Source: Scortum barcoo (Eukaryota > Chordata > Actinopteri > Centrarchiformes > Terapontidae). From it: a stretch of 64,000 nt of DNA. Positions 11,089 through 21,300 of the stretch are shown one piece after another; position 1 is the first letter of the stretch, and each line of letters starts with the position of its first letter. The position numbers and the translations under genes are program-made. The stretch covers positions 7,274,483-7,338,482 of the forward strand of contig CM041546.1 in NCBI GenBank assembly GCA_023238725.1. The letters run 5' to 3'. The notes under the pieces are model-generated. The model had not been told where the DNA came from. It did not search any database and saw only the letters and a list, made by a program, of their open reading frames with translations.

Positions 11089-14000
11089 GTAAGTCCACCT
11101 TAAGTGCCTTTGCTCGTTTAATAGTTTTGGTTTTGATGTCGCGGCGATTGATCAGCTCATCGATCCTTTTACGCGTTTTTTTTCTGGCCAAGAATCAGAG
11201 GAGCTTTCCTTTTTTTTCGGGTATCGGGAAAGGTTTTGCGTTACAGCCTGTGTTACCTGTGCTCCTGCAGGGATAAAGGGGGGGTGTGGGAAAAAAAGGA
11301 GGTAAGAAGAGGATAGCCCCCAAAAAAACTGCAGCACGACCCCCGGCCACTGATTTCTGCAAGATAATAACCGCTCCGTAATGTCAACCATATGTTTATC
11401 TGCGCCGGAGCACGCGTGCCAACTTGTTCCTCACGCTCTCTCCCCGCGTGTGTGTGAGAGAGAGAGTGTGTGTGTGTGTGTGTGTTTTGCGCCATAACCC
11501 CAGCTGCTGTTTTTGCCTGTTTGGCTTTGAGCCATTAAAAATCATTTGGGCATTTACTTCGCGTATTACAGGGCGACGCTGGGAAAACACGTCGCGTCTG
11601 TTTTTGCGCCGCGCGTGTTTCCTTTGGATCCGAGCTGTTTTTTTTAGCATTATTACGCGCACATCACCACGAGAGTGTGAGGCATCGTTCATCACCAAAA
11701 TACCACTCTTTACAAAGTCACCTGATGTTGAAATGCACTTTTTTTAAAGGCTGAAAGTGCCATTAAGGTTGAGCTGAAGAAGCTTTTTAATTTTTCTGCA
11801 GAAACTTACTTAAGTCACGTTTCATTTTGGGATCAGACGAGTTAAATGATGTTGCTCTTTTTACTAAGATGATTTTTCTGTCACGTTTAGTAAAAAAAAA
11901 AAAGCTAAAACTTCTGAACCAACTTGGAGATTTAAGTGCTCGGGGCTTAACATCAGATGATTTGTTTCAATGCACGACCAAACATAGAAACATACCAGTG
12001 ATTCAAGATAAAAAAAAAAAACTAAATTCTCTGGCGGTTTCCTCGCAGTTCCTGATGACAACCAACTCTCTGACCACTTGCTGCGAGTCCACCGGCAGAT
12101 CCATAGCCGACTCCGGGGTTGCGGCTTCGGGGCAGACGCCGGTCTACTGTCCCGTGTACGAGAGCCGGCTGCTGGCCACGGCGAGGCACGAGCTGAGCTC
12201 CGCCGCCGCGCTGGGCGTGTACGGGAGCCCGTACACCGGCGGCCAAGGCTACGGGAATTACGTTACATACGGCACGGACGCCTCGGCTTTCTACTCGCTG
12301 GTAAGCCCCCCTTTTTCATCTGATCCCCTTTGGCATTGATTAATGGAGCCGCAGGGTGCAGGGTGAGACCTGAGCCAGGCGCACCTCTTTTTCTTTTCTC
12401 TTTTGCTTTACACCTCATAGTACTTTCCTTTTTTTATTACACGCGATTTATACTCATATCATACTTTAAGTCAACTTTTGTTTACTAAATGAAGAAAGAA
12501 AAAATATTATATTCTAAGCAAGGCACATATGCTCACTTTCTCCCGTCAGAGTTTGCCCTGGGACAAATCACGTTTATTAAACAGTGCAAAGAAGGTGAAT
12601 CACAATATTGAGACATAGCTTGCATGAGAAAGGACAAGAAGGGTCTGACTCTGCATTTTATATAATTATCAATATGTTATTAAAAATGAATTCTTCATAA
12701 GGGACTCAAACAGGAAAATTTGGGCCTCTAAAGTACAAGAATGTTGTTTGTTCCAGCTGGTTTTCTGTTGGGATACATTAGGTGCCACCATTTGTGGTTA
12801 GAATAAATGTGATGACAGGACTATTTAGGATGTGATTTTCTAGCTGGTGATTTGTGCTATAATAATTTAAAGCGGCCAATATGTTGCTCATAGAACCCCC
12901 TCTCATCGTCATTAATCCAGATCTCTGCACTAATCAGGCACACAAACCTGCTGTTTCCTGATGTTATGTCAAAAGTTTGATTTAGTAAAAAGTTTTGTCA
13001 CTTCAGTTACCACATATCTGAATATAACACACACCACTGACAATTTGTCATTGTAGCAAACTGTATAGTTTTTCCCATGTTTTATTTTGCAGGAGGATAG
13101 TTCAGCCTCTTTAATACCCATAATGAACCAAACTTATATTTCCAATTCCAGTCTGTTTACGTATATAATTTTTTCAGCACCAGGCGAGTCATTTAATGTA
13201 CCGGTTGATTTCTTATTTGTGTCACTCTTTCAAACTTTTATCTTTGTCTACGATCGCAGGGCACATTTGACACTAAAGATGCCACAGCTTCTGCGCATGC
13301 GGGAATAACCCAGGCAACAGCCTACTACCCCTATGATCCTACCTTGGGACAGTATCAGTATGACAGGTATGTTGTTTCCATTACTTCTGTTGATTTTTCA
13401 TAATGGAAGAAAGGTGATTATCAGTGCAAACAAAAGACCACTTTGAGTGAAATGTGGAACCTGTAGTTTAATTAAATTTAGTACAAGGTGGAATAAATAA
13501 AGTTAGAATTACATCAGATCTCATATTAATCCACTGTCACACATGTTTGCAGGATTATGTCAGCTGCTTTCAGTGGCTAAAACATGACGCGATCAAAAAG
13601 TAACTCAAAGTATTGTGCACAAGCTCAGGGTTGAGTTTTCCCCAGCATTAAATCAATCATCCCGCAGAGGTCGAGGCCATTCTCATCACGTCTAGCAGCG
13701 CCGGGTGATCACCTTCATCTCATGACACATTTCTTCACGAGGCCTCGTCAGCGCTGTGAAGAGAGCATGTCTGCCCTATCGAAAGGTCTTCCCAATAATG
13801 AGCCCAAATGAAGCCTGAGATACCGGTGAAAGTGTGGGGCGTGAGCGGTAACCACAGCTGATTGTGCTTGGCATGCACTTTTCGTAGAACCAGCAACTTT
13901 AAAGAAGCCAGTACTAGCAGAACTGCGTGGGATGGCGCCGTAAAAACACTGGCTTTTACAGCGTTGCATGTTCATTGATCAGCCAAGTGTCATATTGATT

Positions 14001-17000
14001 AGCTTTGTAGCAAAATGAGAGTCCACATAACCCAAAACCCAAGAGCCGGCCTCTTTCACCAATCACTCTAAATTCAGTATAAAGTATAAAAAAGGTGTCA
14101 GCAGGAATGCTAATATGTGCACATACAGCAAAAGCCTGAGTCAAAAGGCAAAACGGAATTAGTGGCACTCAGAAGAACAAGCAGGCCTACAGCAGGTCCG
14201 CTCTGTCTGCTCCCGTCTTTCACCTGAGGGCTCATCATTACACTCAATAAAGCAATTTTACAGTCTGTTTTATCTGTGAGGGAACAACCGAGGGGTATGG
14301 AAAGGTGCAGCGCTCCTCTCCTTCTGATTCCCTGAGCAGTGCTTGACCTGCACTAAGCTATACGGAGCAATAAAGGCCTCATAAAAGCCTCCCCTGAGAG
14401 GACTTTTACAGCTCACTGCTGACTGAAAATCAACACTGTACATTTTAAATGTAGGACCGCAGTTGTTATTTGTCGGAGAGGAGAGCGTTAGGGAAGGAGT
14501 CGCGCTAAGAGGTTTTAATGGGTCGTGCATTGATATGGGAAAATATATGTGCATATAATACACCATCACTGATGTAATATTAAGTGTAAAACATTTTACT
14601 TATTTTACATTTTTCTGACTGAGAGCAGATTTAGTTTAGATATCAGCTTAGGCTCTATGAGGGATTGTTGGAGGGGTTTCAGGGAAGTTATGTGCAACAA
14701 AGTTACTGCACATGATCCAAGCAGGTCCGATACTTATGTACAATTATATGAAATAATGAAAATACAATATTAATTTTGTAGTTTTTCAAAGGAAAGACAA
14801 TGCTTTTACTGTTCAGTGTGTTTTAAGGAGGGTGTCTTACTTTTTAGTGACCCCTTTCCTGTACTTTCTGAGTACTCTCTCTCTCTTAACTGACTTGTGT
14901 TTGTGTTGCATACATTTCATTTTCAGATCTAGCTTTGTAAGTAGGACTGTCAGGCTTATAAAACATGGTATGCATAATTTCCAGAAGAATCAGAAGCAGA
15001 TGGCTCTGTCATGGTTTTCAGGAGAGAACCTGCCGGGTCAACACTTTCGAGATCGTCACGCAGCGAGCATCTCTTATTGTGTTTACCCTCTCATTACCAT
15101 TGTGGTTGTGTTGCTCTCAATTAACAGATACGGTTCCATGGACGGGGGAACAAGGCGGAAGAACGCCACGCGTGAGACGACCAGTACGCTGAAGGCCTGG
15201 CTGCAGGAGCACAGGAAGAACCCGTACCCGACCAAAGGAGAGAAGATCATGCTGGCCATCATCACCAAGATGACGCTGACGCAGGTCTCCACCTGGTTCG
15301 CCAACGCCCGGAGGAGGCTCAAGAAGGAGAACAAGATGACGTGGCCGCCAAGAAACAAGGGCTCAGAGGAGAAGAGATATGACGAGGACGAAGATGGGTC
15401 TCAGGAGGAGCAGATAAAGAGCGAGAACAACGAGGATGGTTAGTGTCAAGGCGTCTCGTTGCTCTGCAGAAATAAAGTATGAAGCTTCATGCTGAATTGT
15501 TTTGGCAGATTATTGCAGCTGTCTTTTATCTCAAAAGAATGTCAGAAAAAACTTGAGCATTCATGACATGTACTCTTAAAGGTCAGGTCCTTATTGCTGT
15601 TATCATAAAATAACACTTGTCCTGTTTGGATAGTATCAGTAGAAAATGAGAGCATGTGCAAAAAAAAAAAAAACAGTTTCTCATTTCATTCCTCTCAGAG
15701 TCAGTCACTTGGAGAGATCAAAATAATTACTGAAAAACAACAGAACAGTCACCGTGATCACATTCCTGTGCAAAGTCTCCATCCATCTTAGAAACTTAAA
15801 TCTACTCTGTTTTCATTTGACACTCTACAAACTGCTGTGATGTTTCCACGTGGTCATTTTTTTCCTCTGCTCAGAACTGTCAGCTTACAAATTAGATTTG
15901 ATAAAATTTACAATATCAATTTAAAACATTTGATTCTCTAAAAGCATATTAGTGTTGCATCTTATTTTATTTTTAAGACTTAATTTTAAGACATAATTTT
16001 AACAATTTTGTGTGATACTATTCTTATTGTAAAAAACTGCAACATACTGGTAAGAGGAGGCAAATGACAACGAGGCCTTACAATTTGTTTGGTTTTACAT
16101 TCTATCCTGATGATGTGGTGAAATAAATTCATTTATTGGCTTTTTTTTTTTTTTAAATAAACCTGCCAACAGCACCAGATGTGACATGAGTTTGGTCATC
16201 ATAACAAACTTTAAGCTATAGAATACATTTAGAGAGGCCTAAATCAGGAGAGGAAGTTTAAGTACCTTTTGTTTTTTTCCAGCTTATTTGAGGTGACAGT
16301 GACTTCATATTTGTCGCAGGCCTTTATTAATTTAGTTTATAATTAAAACGGTTAATAAATTCTGAATGATGTTTAAATATAGTTTTCCTGGCTGGGTATT
16401 TATTCACGTGTTTATTATCAGGCCTGATTCTTTAATTGAAGTCGAAGAGCTGTAATTTTAAAAGTGTGATGTGAAGTCCAGTGCTCGACTGTGGAGTACC
16501 GTGACAGTTCAGGATGTCATTATCAGAGCTGATGCCAGATCTCTCACTGACACATCTCCTGTCCCTCTTTTCTTTTTTTTTTCTTCCTTTTTACCCCCTT
16601 TTTTTTCTCTCAGAGACCAGAAGCCGGGCCGATAAGGATCTCCAGCTGAGCGACCTGGACGACTTCGACACGCTGGAGTCGGAGAGCTCGGAGTGCGAGC
16701 TCAAGCACCGGTACCACATGAACGCGCACATGACGACGACGAGCGACTGTCCCGCCGAGCACCTCATCAAGGACGCGTCTCTGAAGATCTCCATCCCGGT
16801 TTCTATGGGAGGGGAGCAGGACTTGGGCAAAAGCTGCCTCAAAACGAGCCCGGAGGACTTCCAGGCGGACAGCAGGCAGCAGGTGAAGGCGTGCTACAAC
16901 CAGCAGCAGCAGCAGCAAGGCCACCAGATATTAGACGGCAAACCCCGGATCTGGTCTCTGGCCCAGACTGCGACCTCCCTGAACCAGACTGAGTACCCGT

Positions 17001-17344
17001 CCTGCATGCTGAGGTGCCAGCCGCCGCCCCCCTCCTCCTCCCTCACCCCATCCCCCGCCGCTACCTCACCCGTGACCGGCCTGGACACCAGGCAGGACTC
17101 GCCGGTCACGACCCTGAGAAACTGGGTGGACGGGGTCTTCCACGACCCCTTGTTCAGGCACAGCACTTTGAGCCAGGCCCTGACCAACACCACCGTCTCC
17201 TGGACCACGAACACCAAAGGCGCCATCCTGGAGGCAGAGAGGAGCGCGGCGGCCCTGCAGCAGCAGCAGCAGCAGCAGCAAGACCCCCCCAAAGACAGTG
17301 CCATGGCTTTCCCAAAAACTCTCAACAAGCTTTTCTGCTCCTAA
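11044..17344 (+). CDS. irx4: Iroquois homeobox protein 4 (irx4, irx4a or irx4b), complete gene in five coding exons
   Basis: The spliced exons 11044-11088, 12049-12300, 13260-13366, 15128-15438 and 16614-17344 total 1446 nt and encode 481 residues plus TAA. Product: a nuclear TALE-class homeodomain transcription factor; in vertebrates IRX4 is known for ventricular myocardium identity and some neural/retinal expression. Seen in the protein: an N-terminus starting [15 protein letters not shown], characteristic of IRX4; a tyrosine-rich region ending [20 protein letters not shown]; a TALE homeodomain at about residues 144-206 with NPYPTKGEK and the recognition helix [13 protein letters not shown]; an acidic segment at about 211-238; LSDLDDFD at 250-257; [13 protein letters not shown] at 348-360, the block I take to be the Iro box; [20 protein letters not shown] further on; polyQ at 335-340 and 454-461. 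The ACCATG start has A at -3. Human IRX4 is about 519 residues, so length is normal. All introns are GT/AG and in phase. Paralogues irx1/2/3 lack the [14 protein letters not shown] and [22 protein letters not shown] N-terminal blocks. The a/b assignment is unresolved. Confidence 0.96.
11089..12048 (+). other. irx4: irx4 intron 1
   Basis: Intron of 960 nt, GTAAGT...GCAG, phase 0. Its first half is CpG-rich (about 11130-11700) and holds a composite GT/GA/GT microsatellite, consistent with a CpG-island-like 5' end. No coding signal. Confidence 0.92.
11447..11485. repeat. Composite GT/GA/GT tract in irx4 intron 1
   Basis: GT, then GA, then GT units in intron 1. Confidence 0.92.
12049..12300 (+). 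CDS. irx4: irx4 coding exon 2 (residues 16-99)
   Basis: This 252-nt exon follows acceptor CTCGCAG and ends in phase 0 at donor GTAAGC (12301). It encodes 84 residues from [10 protein letters not shown] through DASAFYSL. They include the IRX4-diagnostic CCES and [18 protein letters not shown] stretches and a glycine/tyrosine-rich tail. The exon is GC-rich compared with the introns. Confidence 0.95.
12301..13259 (+). other. irx4: irx4 intron 2
   Basis: Intron of 959 nt, GTAAGC...GCAG, phase 0. AT-rich, with no repeats or motif clusters of note. I see nothing else in it. Confidence 0.92.
13260..13366 (+). CDS. irx4: irx4 coding exon 3 (residues 100-135)
   Basis: This 107-nt exon follows acceptor TCGCAG and ends at donor GTATGT (13367), leaving two bases of an arginine codon. 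It encodes [18 protein letters not shown], then [15 protein letters not shown], which matches the IRX4 linker leading into the homeodomain. The phase matches exon 4 exactly. Confidence 0.94.
13367..15127 (+). other. irx4: irx4 intron 3, with a candidate intronic regulatory stretch
   Basis: Intron of 1761 nt, GTATGT...ACAG, splitting an arginine codon just before the homeodomain. About 13620-14240 is unique and GC-richer than its flanks. It includes GGTGATCACC and a CCAAGTGTCATATTGATTAG segment (NKX-like plus homeodomain-like sites) near 13982-14001, and could be an intronic enhancer. Confidence 0.85.
15128..15438 (+). CDS. irx4: irx4 coding exon 4, TALE homeodomain (residues 135-239)
   Basis: This 311-nt exon follows acceptor ATTAACAG and ends at donor GTTAGT (15439). 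It completes Arg135, then encodes [19 protein letters not shown], the full 63-residue TALE homeodomain with the three-residue loop extension (PYP), and a downstream acidic tail ([18 protein letters not shown]). Helix 3 carries the W-F-x-N-x-R core with the DNA-contacting Asn194. The homeodomain is intact, with no stop or frameshift. Confidence 0.97.
15439..16613 (+). other. irx4: irx4 intron 4
   Basis: Intron of 1175 nt, GTTAGT...CAG, phase 1, ending in an extended T/C tract (16564-16612). It includes A- and T-runs near 15660 and 16140. No other feature seen. Confidence 0.92.
16614..17344 (+). CDS. irx4: irx4 coding exon 5, C-terminal region (residues 239-481)
   Basis: This terminal coding exon follows a long polypyrimidine tract and CAG. 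It completes Glu239 in phase 1, then encodes [18 protein letters not shown], an irregular low-complexity region, [13 protein letters not shown], a serine/proline stretch, [19 protein letters not shown] and the last residues KLFCS before TAA at 17342-17344. Two CAG/CAA tracts encode Q6 and Q8. Strong GC3 bias makes opposite-strand ORFs here look long, but they are shadows. Confidence 0.95.
16901..16918 (+). repeat. CAG tract coding Q6 in irx4
   Basis: Five CAG codons and one CAA encode Gln335-340 between two irx4 motifs. The tract is in frame and likely variable in length between fish. Confidence 0.9.
17258..17281 (+). repeat. CAG tract coding Q8 in irx4
   Basis: Seven CAG codons and a terminal CAA encode Gln454-461, 20 residues before the C-terminus. 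Human IRX4 as I recall it has no matching polyQ, so this looks like a lineage insertion. Confidence 0.9.
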
Positions 17345-17849
17345 CAAAACCAAAAGACACTTTTAATGCGACATTTAAAAAAAAGAGAGAAGAGACTTTT
17401 TTGTGACTGGCTGAAAGTCGGATGGAAAAGCCTATTTCGCCTCCATGATCCCTTCTCATTATGTTCTATTCGATTTTTTTTAAAGCAAATGGTAGCAAAT
17501 ATACTGTTTCATTGGCGTCACACGAGTGAAACACCCCGATCCGTTTTTGGCTCATTTGATTTCAACGCACGCACAAAACTTATCGAAATGTATAACTAAA
17601 AGTTTACATCTTGGGATAAAAAAAAAAAAAAGAAATAGGCCTATGGTTTACATGATTTTTCCTTTTCCTTTTTTTTACTTTCTTTTTTTTCTTTTTCTAT
17701 GCGCATGCAAATGTAATTGAATATTATTTAGGTCTCAGCAGTTGAGTATCACTATTAAAAGAGGAAGAAGAAAAAAAAAATAAGAGTCTCACAAATGCAC
17801 AGCTCTCGCGGGAAGTGGATGAGAGCGTCTCAACTTTGTTCACTGAAAA

Positions 17850-17855
17850 AATAAA
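17850..17855 (+). terminator. irx4: Candidate proximal irx4 poly(A) signal AATAAA
   Basis: AATAAA about 505 nt past the stop codon is followed within about 25-70 nt by GT-rich sequence (17876-17918), as expected of a downstream processing element. Confidence 0.5.
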
Positions 17856-18100
17856 AAGCAGTCGGTTTCTGAAGAGCTTGTGATGTGAGGTCAATGGGAT
17901 GTCGCTGTCTGTGGTGCTGAAATGCAAAAAGGAAAAAAAAACAGGGGGAGGGATGGAGGCTCGGATTTGTCCTGGGCCCTTTGCTGTTCTTCTTCATCTG
18001 TTTTTTGCATGTTTTGTTTGTTTCTCTGTCTAAAATGACATCCGACCCCCCCCCCCTCCCCCCAGTTAAGAGACACAAGTAAGGGGCCTAAATGCTGTTA

Positions 18101-18106
18101 AATAAA
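18101..18106 (+). terminator. irx4: Candidate distal irx4 poly(A) signal AATAAA
   Basis: AATAAA about 757 nt past the stop is followed by a T-rich stretch (18113-18136). It may be an alternative to the proximal signal. Confidence 0.5.
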
Positions 18107-18214
18107 GCAAATCTTCTCATTTCTCTCCGTTTTTAACCCGTTCAAACAGACGCACGCAGGCTGACATCTTCCGCCATGCGTTTGTTTGTTTGATTATTTA
18201 TTTATTTGTACAGG

Positions 18215-18234
18215 AAAAAAAAAAAAAAAAAAAA
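18215..18234. repeat. Poly(A) run, 20 nt
   Basis: A20 about 110 nt past the distal poly(A) signal; genomic, not a tail. Confidence 0.95.
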
Positions 18235-18235
18235 G

Positions 18236-18385
18236 AAACATCCACCCTCGTTTAGTGACAGCGAGAAAATGAGGCAGCTCAAGACGGAACAATATCAGTA
18301 TCTAAGATCTGCCTCATTAATTCCCTCTAAACAGGCTGTAATTGGGATGTTCGCAGTCATATTTCATGTCAGGCTATCGATCCCC

Positions 18386-18386
<1 letters not shown>
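18236..18386. promoter_or_regulatory. Candidate 3' regulatory element
   Basis: Unique, balanced-composition block between a poly(A) run and a CA repeat just past the irx4 3' UTR. It contains TAATTGGG, CATTAATT and ATCGAT cores. The texture resembles a conserved non-coding element; conservation untested. Confidence 0.3.
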
Positions 18387-18387
<1 letters not shown>

Positions 18388-18416
<29 letters not shown>

Positions 18417-18417
18417 C
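18388..18417. repeat. (AC)n tract
   Basis: Pure AC dinucleotide repeat. Confidence 0.95.
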
Positions 18418-18954
18418 TCCCCACCCATCCATCCCTCTCTGCTCTCTGATAATATTATCGAAACATCTCAACAGCGTCCATGATGCGGCTGTCAGGAGGG
18501 TAAGTTATTCTCCCTACGCGTCCATTAAAGGGTTCAAGACTGAAGGGGGGGGGGGCTGCTAAATAATTTGAAGTGAGGAGTTTTCGCTTTGACACTAACC
18601 CCTCAATTTCCGAGAGACTTTGGTCGGTGGGTGGGTGGAGAGGGGATGCAGGAAAAAAAAGAAAAACAGTCTGGATATCTGGATATACTGATTCTGAAAA
18701 GTGAAAGGGCTTCGCGGGGAGAGGCTCTCACGTCGTCTAAAAGTGAAAAGGGCAAAGGAACTCGAATTAGTTGTTGTAGATAAAAAGGGCAAAAAGAAAG
18801 GAGTCAAGGGTACTTGACAGTAATGGCGAAAGTGGAGCTCTCGGGGGACTCTGTCTGTCCCACCTGTGAGGGGGGGGGTGGAGGAGGAGAGAGGAAGGAA
18901 GGGAAGAGGAGGGAGGGGGCTTTGGTGATGAATTTTAATGGGAAAGCATACCCC

Positions 18955-18956
18955 CC

Positions 18957-18990
<34 letters not shown>
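18955..18990. repeat. (CT)n(CA)n compound tract
   Basis: CT units pass directly into CA units. Confidence 0.95.
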
Positions 18991-19127
18991 TCCTCTTGGA
19001 CGAAAGTGCCATGGTGGACAAAAGGGATTTTCTATATAAATCGGAGTCGGGGTGTGTGTTTTTATTTGCTTTTTTATCTCTGGGAAAAAAAAAAAAAAAC
19101 TCTCTCCCCTGCAGCTCTGCCGAACCA

Positions 19128-19440
19128 AAGTTGACATGATCGCAACAAAAGTGGAGGTGAGATATCTGACAGGTGTGTGCGGGGTTAATAGGCACTTTTT
19201 TTTTCTTTTCATTCACATTTTCCTGCTCTAACATAGGCGTGTTTATTACCCCCCCCCTCCCTCCTCCAACCTCCACCCCATACCAAACTGTGTATTTAAT
19301 TTTTCATAGCCGCTGATAGAAAAATTAGGCCAGAGTTAAAGTCCCCACAGATAAGACAATACAGCCCCGACGTTTAATTAATTTAGCATGAAGACGGATT
19401 TTATTAGACCTCCGAACCAAGTGGCTTTTTATTTGAGAGA
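19128..19440. promoter_or_regulatory. Candidate irx4 3' enhancer with T-box, GATA and NK-type sites
   Basis: TGACAGGTGT at 19167-19176 combines a MEIS-like TGACAG with a T-box-like AGGTGTG (19171-19177). AGATAAG (GATA factor) is at 19349-19355. CCAAGTGGC (NKX2-5-like) is near 19417. TTAATTAATTT is near 19374. This combination of cardiac factor sites lies 1.8-2.1 kb past irx4, a gene with ventricular expression. The sites are seen; the activity is inferred. Confidence 0.4.
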
Positions 19441-19463
19441 GACGCGGAGTAAGGGGACAGATC

Positions 19464-19465
<2 letters not shown>

Positions 19466-19501
<36 letters not shown>
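19466..19501. repeat. (GA)n tract
   Basis: About 17 GA units between two candidate regulatory blocks. Confidence 0.96.
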
Positions 19502-19504
<3 letters not shown>

Positions 19505-19870
19505 CCTTGGCTATAACTAAATCATTCAGCCGTGGCAAATACGAACACACAGAGGAGAGGGAGCGGGGATGGTAAATTAACAGGCGCTTTTTACATAGAG
19601 ACCAAATAAAACTGTAATCAGCGACGCGTTACTTTTCATTAAGCGGCTCTGACAGCAGCATATTCAGCCGCTCCGTGTCAGAGGAGGAGGAGGAGAGGTG
19701 TGGGGATGGGAGGGGGTCCGGGTCCGCTGGAATAAACCTGCTCTCAGACCGAGAGTCATAAGATAATTCCTTAAGCTCCATTAACAACTCTTAGCCGCAG
19801 GAAATGGGCTCCCCCTGAAAACATCTCCAAATCTAAAAGCTTTATCGACCTGGCAAACCTCAGCTGATGG
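19502..19870. promoter_or_regulatory. Candidate 3' regulatory region, two unique blocks
   Basis: Unique sequence at about 19560-19680 and 19735-19870 has TAAATTAAC, TTAAGCGG and TCATTAAG cores and CpG content above the local average. A CTATAACTAA (MEF2-like with one mismatch) lies near 19511. It resembles a conserved non-coding element. Confidence 0.33.
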
Positions 19871-19888
19871 CTTCTTTTTTTTTTCACC

Positions 19889-19913
19889 AACACACACACA
19901 CACACACACACAC
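19889..19913. repeat. (CA)n tract
   Basis: Pure CA repeat followed by a pyrimidine-rich stretch. Confidence 0.95.
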
Positions 19914-20473
19914 CGACCTCTCTCCTCTCTCTCCCTCTTCCCCTCCTCCTTCTCCCCCCTTTTTTTCAACTTAAGGGACAGAAACGTCCAACTGAGGTAA
20001 TAGACTTTGACACAACACATTAAATGGGAAATGAGAAAAGGGAGAAGAAAGGGCACTCTTAAACGCCTTTTAAACGTTACCAATTAGAGGTTTAAAACTT
20101 GAATAAGATGTAGGCCTTTGGCATATGCCTGACTGATGGGACATTTAACTGAATACCTTCCCCGCTTGGTAAAGGTGGCACATAAAAGGAGCGCAGTATG
20201 TTAGTGTGGTCCCCCCCTCCTGAGTCCAGAGATTCACATAAAGCTTTGTCTAATTTTTCTAAAAACCAGCAGCGTGATTGTCTAGAGAAGTTTCTTTTTT
20301 TGTGTGTGTGTTTTGTTTTTGTTTTTCCCCACAGTGGTTAAAATGATCTCTGAAAAGTTATGGAGCCATTTGGTTACTTCTTCTTTCCAAAACATCCTGT
20401 CAAACACAGACATGTGGTTCGAAGGCCCAGAACAGAAGAGCTGAGTGAAACACAGAACAATCAGCAGCTTCCC

Positions 20474-20474
20474 C

Positions 20475-20509
<35 letters not shown>

Positions 20510-20510
20510 A
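20474..20510. repeat. (GA)n tract
   Basis: GA repeat with one ACA interruption. Confidence 0.93.
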
Positions 20511-20696
20511 AGAAAGGGGAGAGGGGGGAGAAAGAGAGGGTCTGGGTCAGGTTAATACCACTGTGACCCTGAGCTATAAATATATTTACACATCATTACA
20601 TATCAACATACACTCACTCAAACTCTCACACATGCATGCGTAGAATCACATATCAAATGCTTGCACGCTGTTTTCACACGCACACTTTCGCACACG

Positions 20697-20720
20697 CACA
20701 CACACACACACACACACACA
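20697..20720. repeat. (CA)n tract
   Basis: Pure CA repeat. Confidence 0.95.
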
Positions 20721-20852
20721 GAGGCATCAGGCTTAATTGAATATTTAATCTATTCATTGACTAACATTAATATGGTGAAAATAGCCGTAATGTGATCAAA
20801 GCTTAAATGGAAATATGAAGCACGACCTCACACAAAGAGCAGTGGAGAGAGA

Positions 20853-20893
<41 letters not shown>
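20853..20893. repeat. (CA)n tract
   Basis: About 20 CA units. Confidence 0.97.
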
Positions 20894-20894
<1 letters not shown>

Positions 20895-20929
20895 CAGCAG
20901 AAGGCACAATGCTGCTATGGCCTGAACGC

Positions 20930-21245
20930 CCCCCCCCCACTACAAGAATCAATGGAATGGCCTTTAATTCCAATTAAAAATGAAGCGCATTATTATTAGA
21001 AAATATGAATTCCCGGCGACAATAAACAAAACAGCCTGTAGGTGTGTGATCGTATCATTTCAAAAACATATTTTTTTCTTTTGAGGATTAAATTGCATCT
21101 AAATGTCAGCTGATGTGAATGCTTGGCATGGCTGATCTTAGCAAATGAATATATTGATATAATACGCCAAGCAGATCAGTAGAAGTGTTTACAGAGTCAA
21201 GCAAGGGGGAGAAAATAAAGCACTTCACACAAATTAAACGTGGAT
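20930..21245. promoter_or_regulatory. Candidate 3' regulatory element
   Basis: An AT-rich but non-repetitive block with paired TTAATTCC/AATTAAAA homeodomain cores and CAATAAACAAAA (forkhead-like). The short inverted pair GCTTGGC / GCCAAGC spans about 21121-21174. It follows a CA repeat and a C run. Confidence 0.32.
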
Positions 21246-21276
21246 CTTGTGGCTCCAGTAAGTTTCCGTGTTTCTT

Positions 21277-21300
21277 TTTATTTATTTATTTATTTTTTTG
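21277..21300. repeat. (TTTA)n tract
   Basis: Tetranucleotide repeat ending in a T-run. Confidence 0.85.

Larger units (their letters stand above)
17345..18125 (+). other. irx4: irx4 3' UTR (extent estimated)
   Basis: Non-coding sequence after the stop, with many A- and T-runs. Two poly(A) signal candidates lie at 17850 and 18101. The 3' end depends on which is used, and was not measured. Confidence 0.6.

Noticed and set aside
12301..12339. Frame continuing past exon 2
   Set aside because: It reads through the GTAAGC donor into intron 2; the phase-0 join to exon 3 gives the expected IRX4 sequence.
14832..15127. Open frame extending exon 4 upstream into intron 3
   Set aside because: The upstream part has no IRX similarity; the ATTAACAG acceptor at 15127 gives an exact phase join to exon 3.
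16894..17328. Long minus-strand frame with a run of cysteines opposite irx4 exon 5
   Set aside because: It is the antisense of the CAG tract and GC3-biased exon; no independent signature.
18595..19212. 205-codon minus-strand ORF past irx4
   Set aside because: Built from A-runs and CT/CA repeats (ERERER, PLPPLP); overlaps candidate regulatory sequence.
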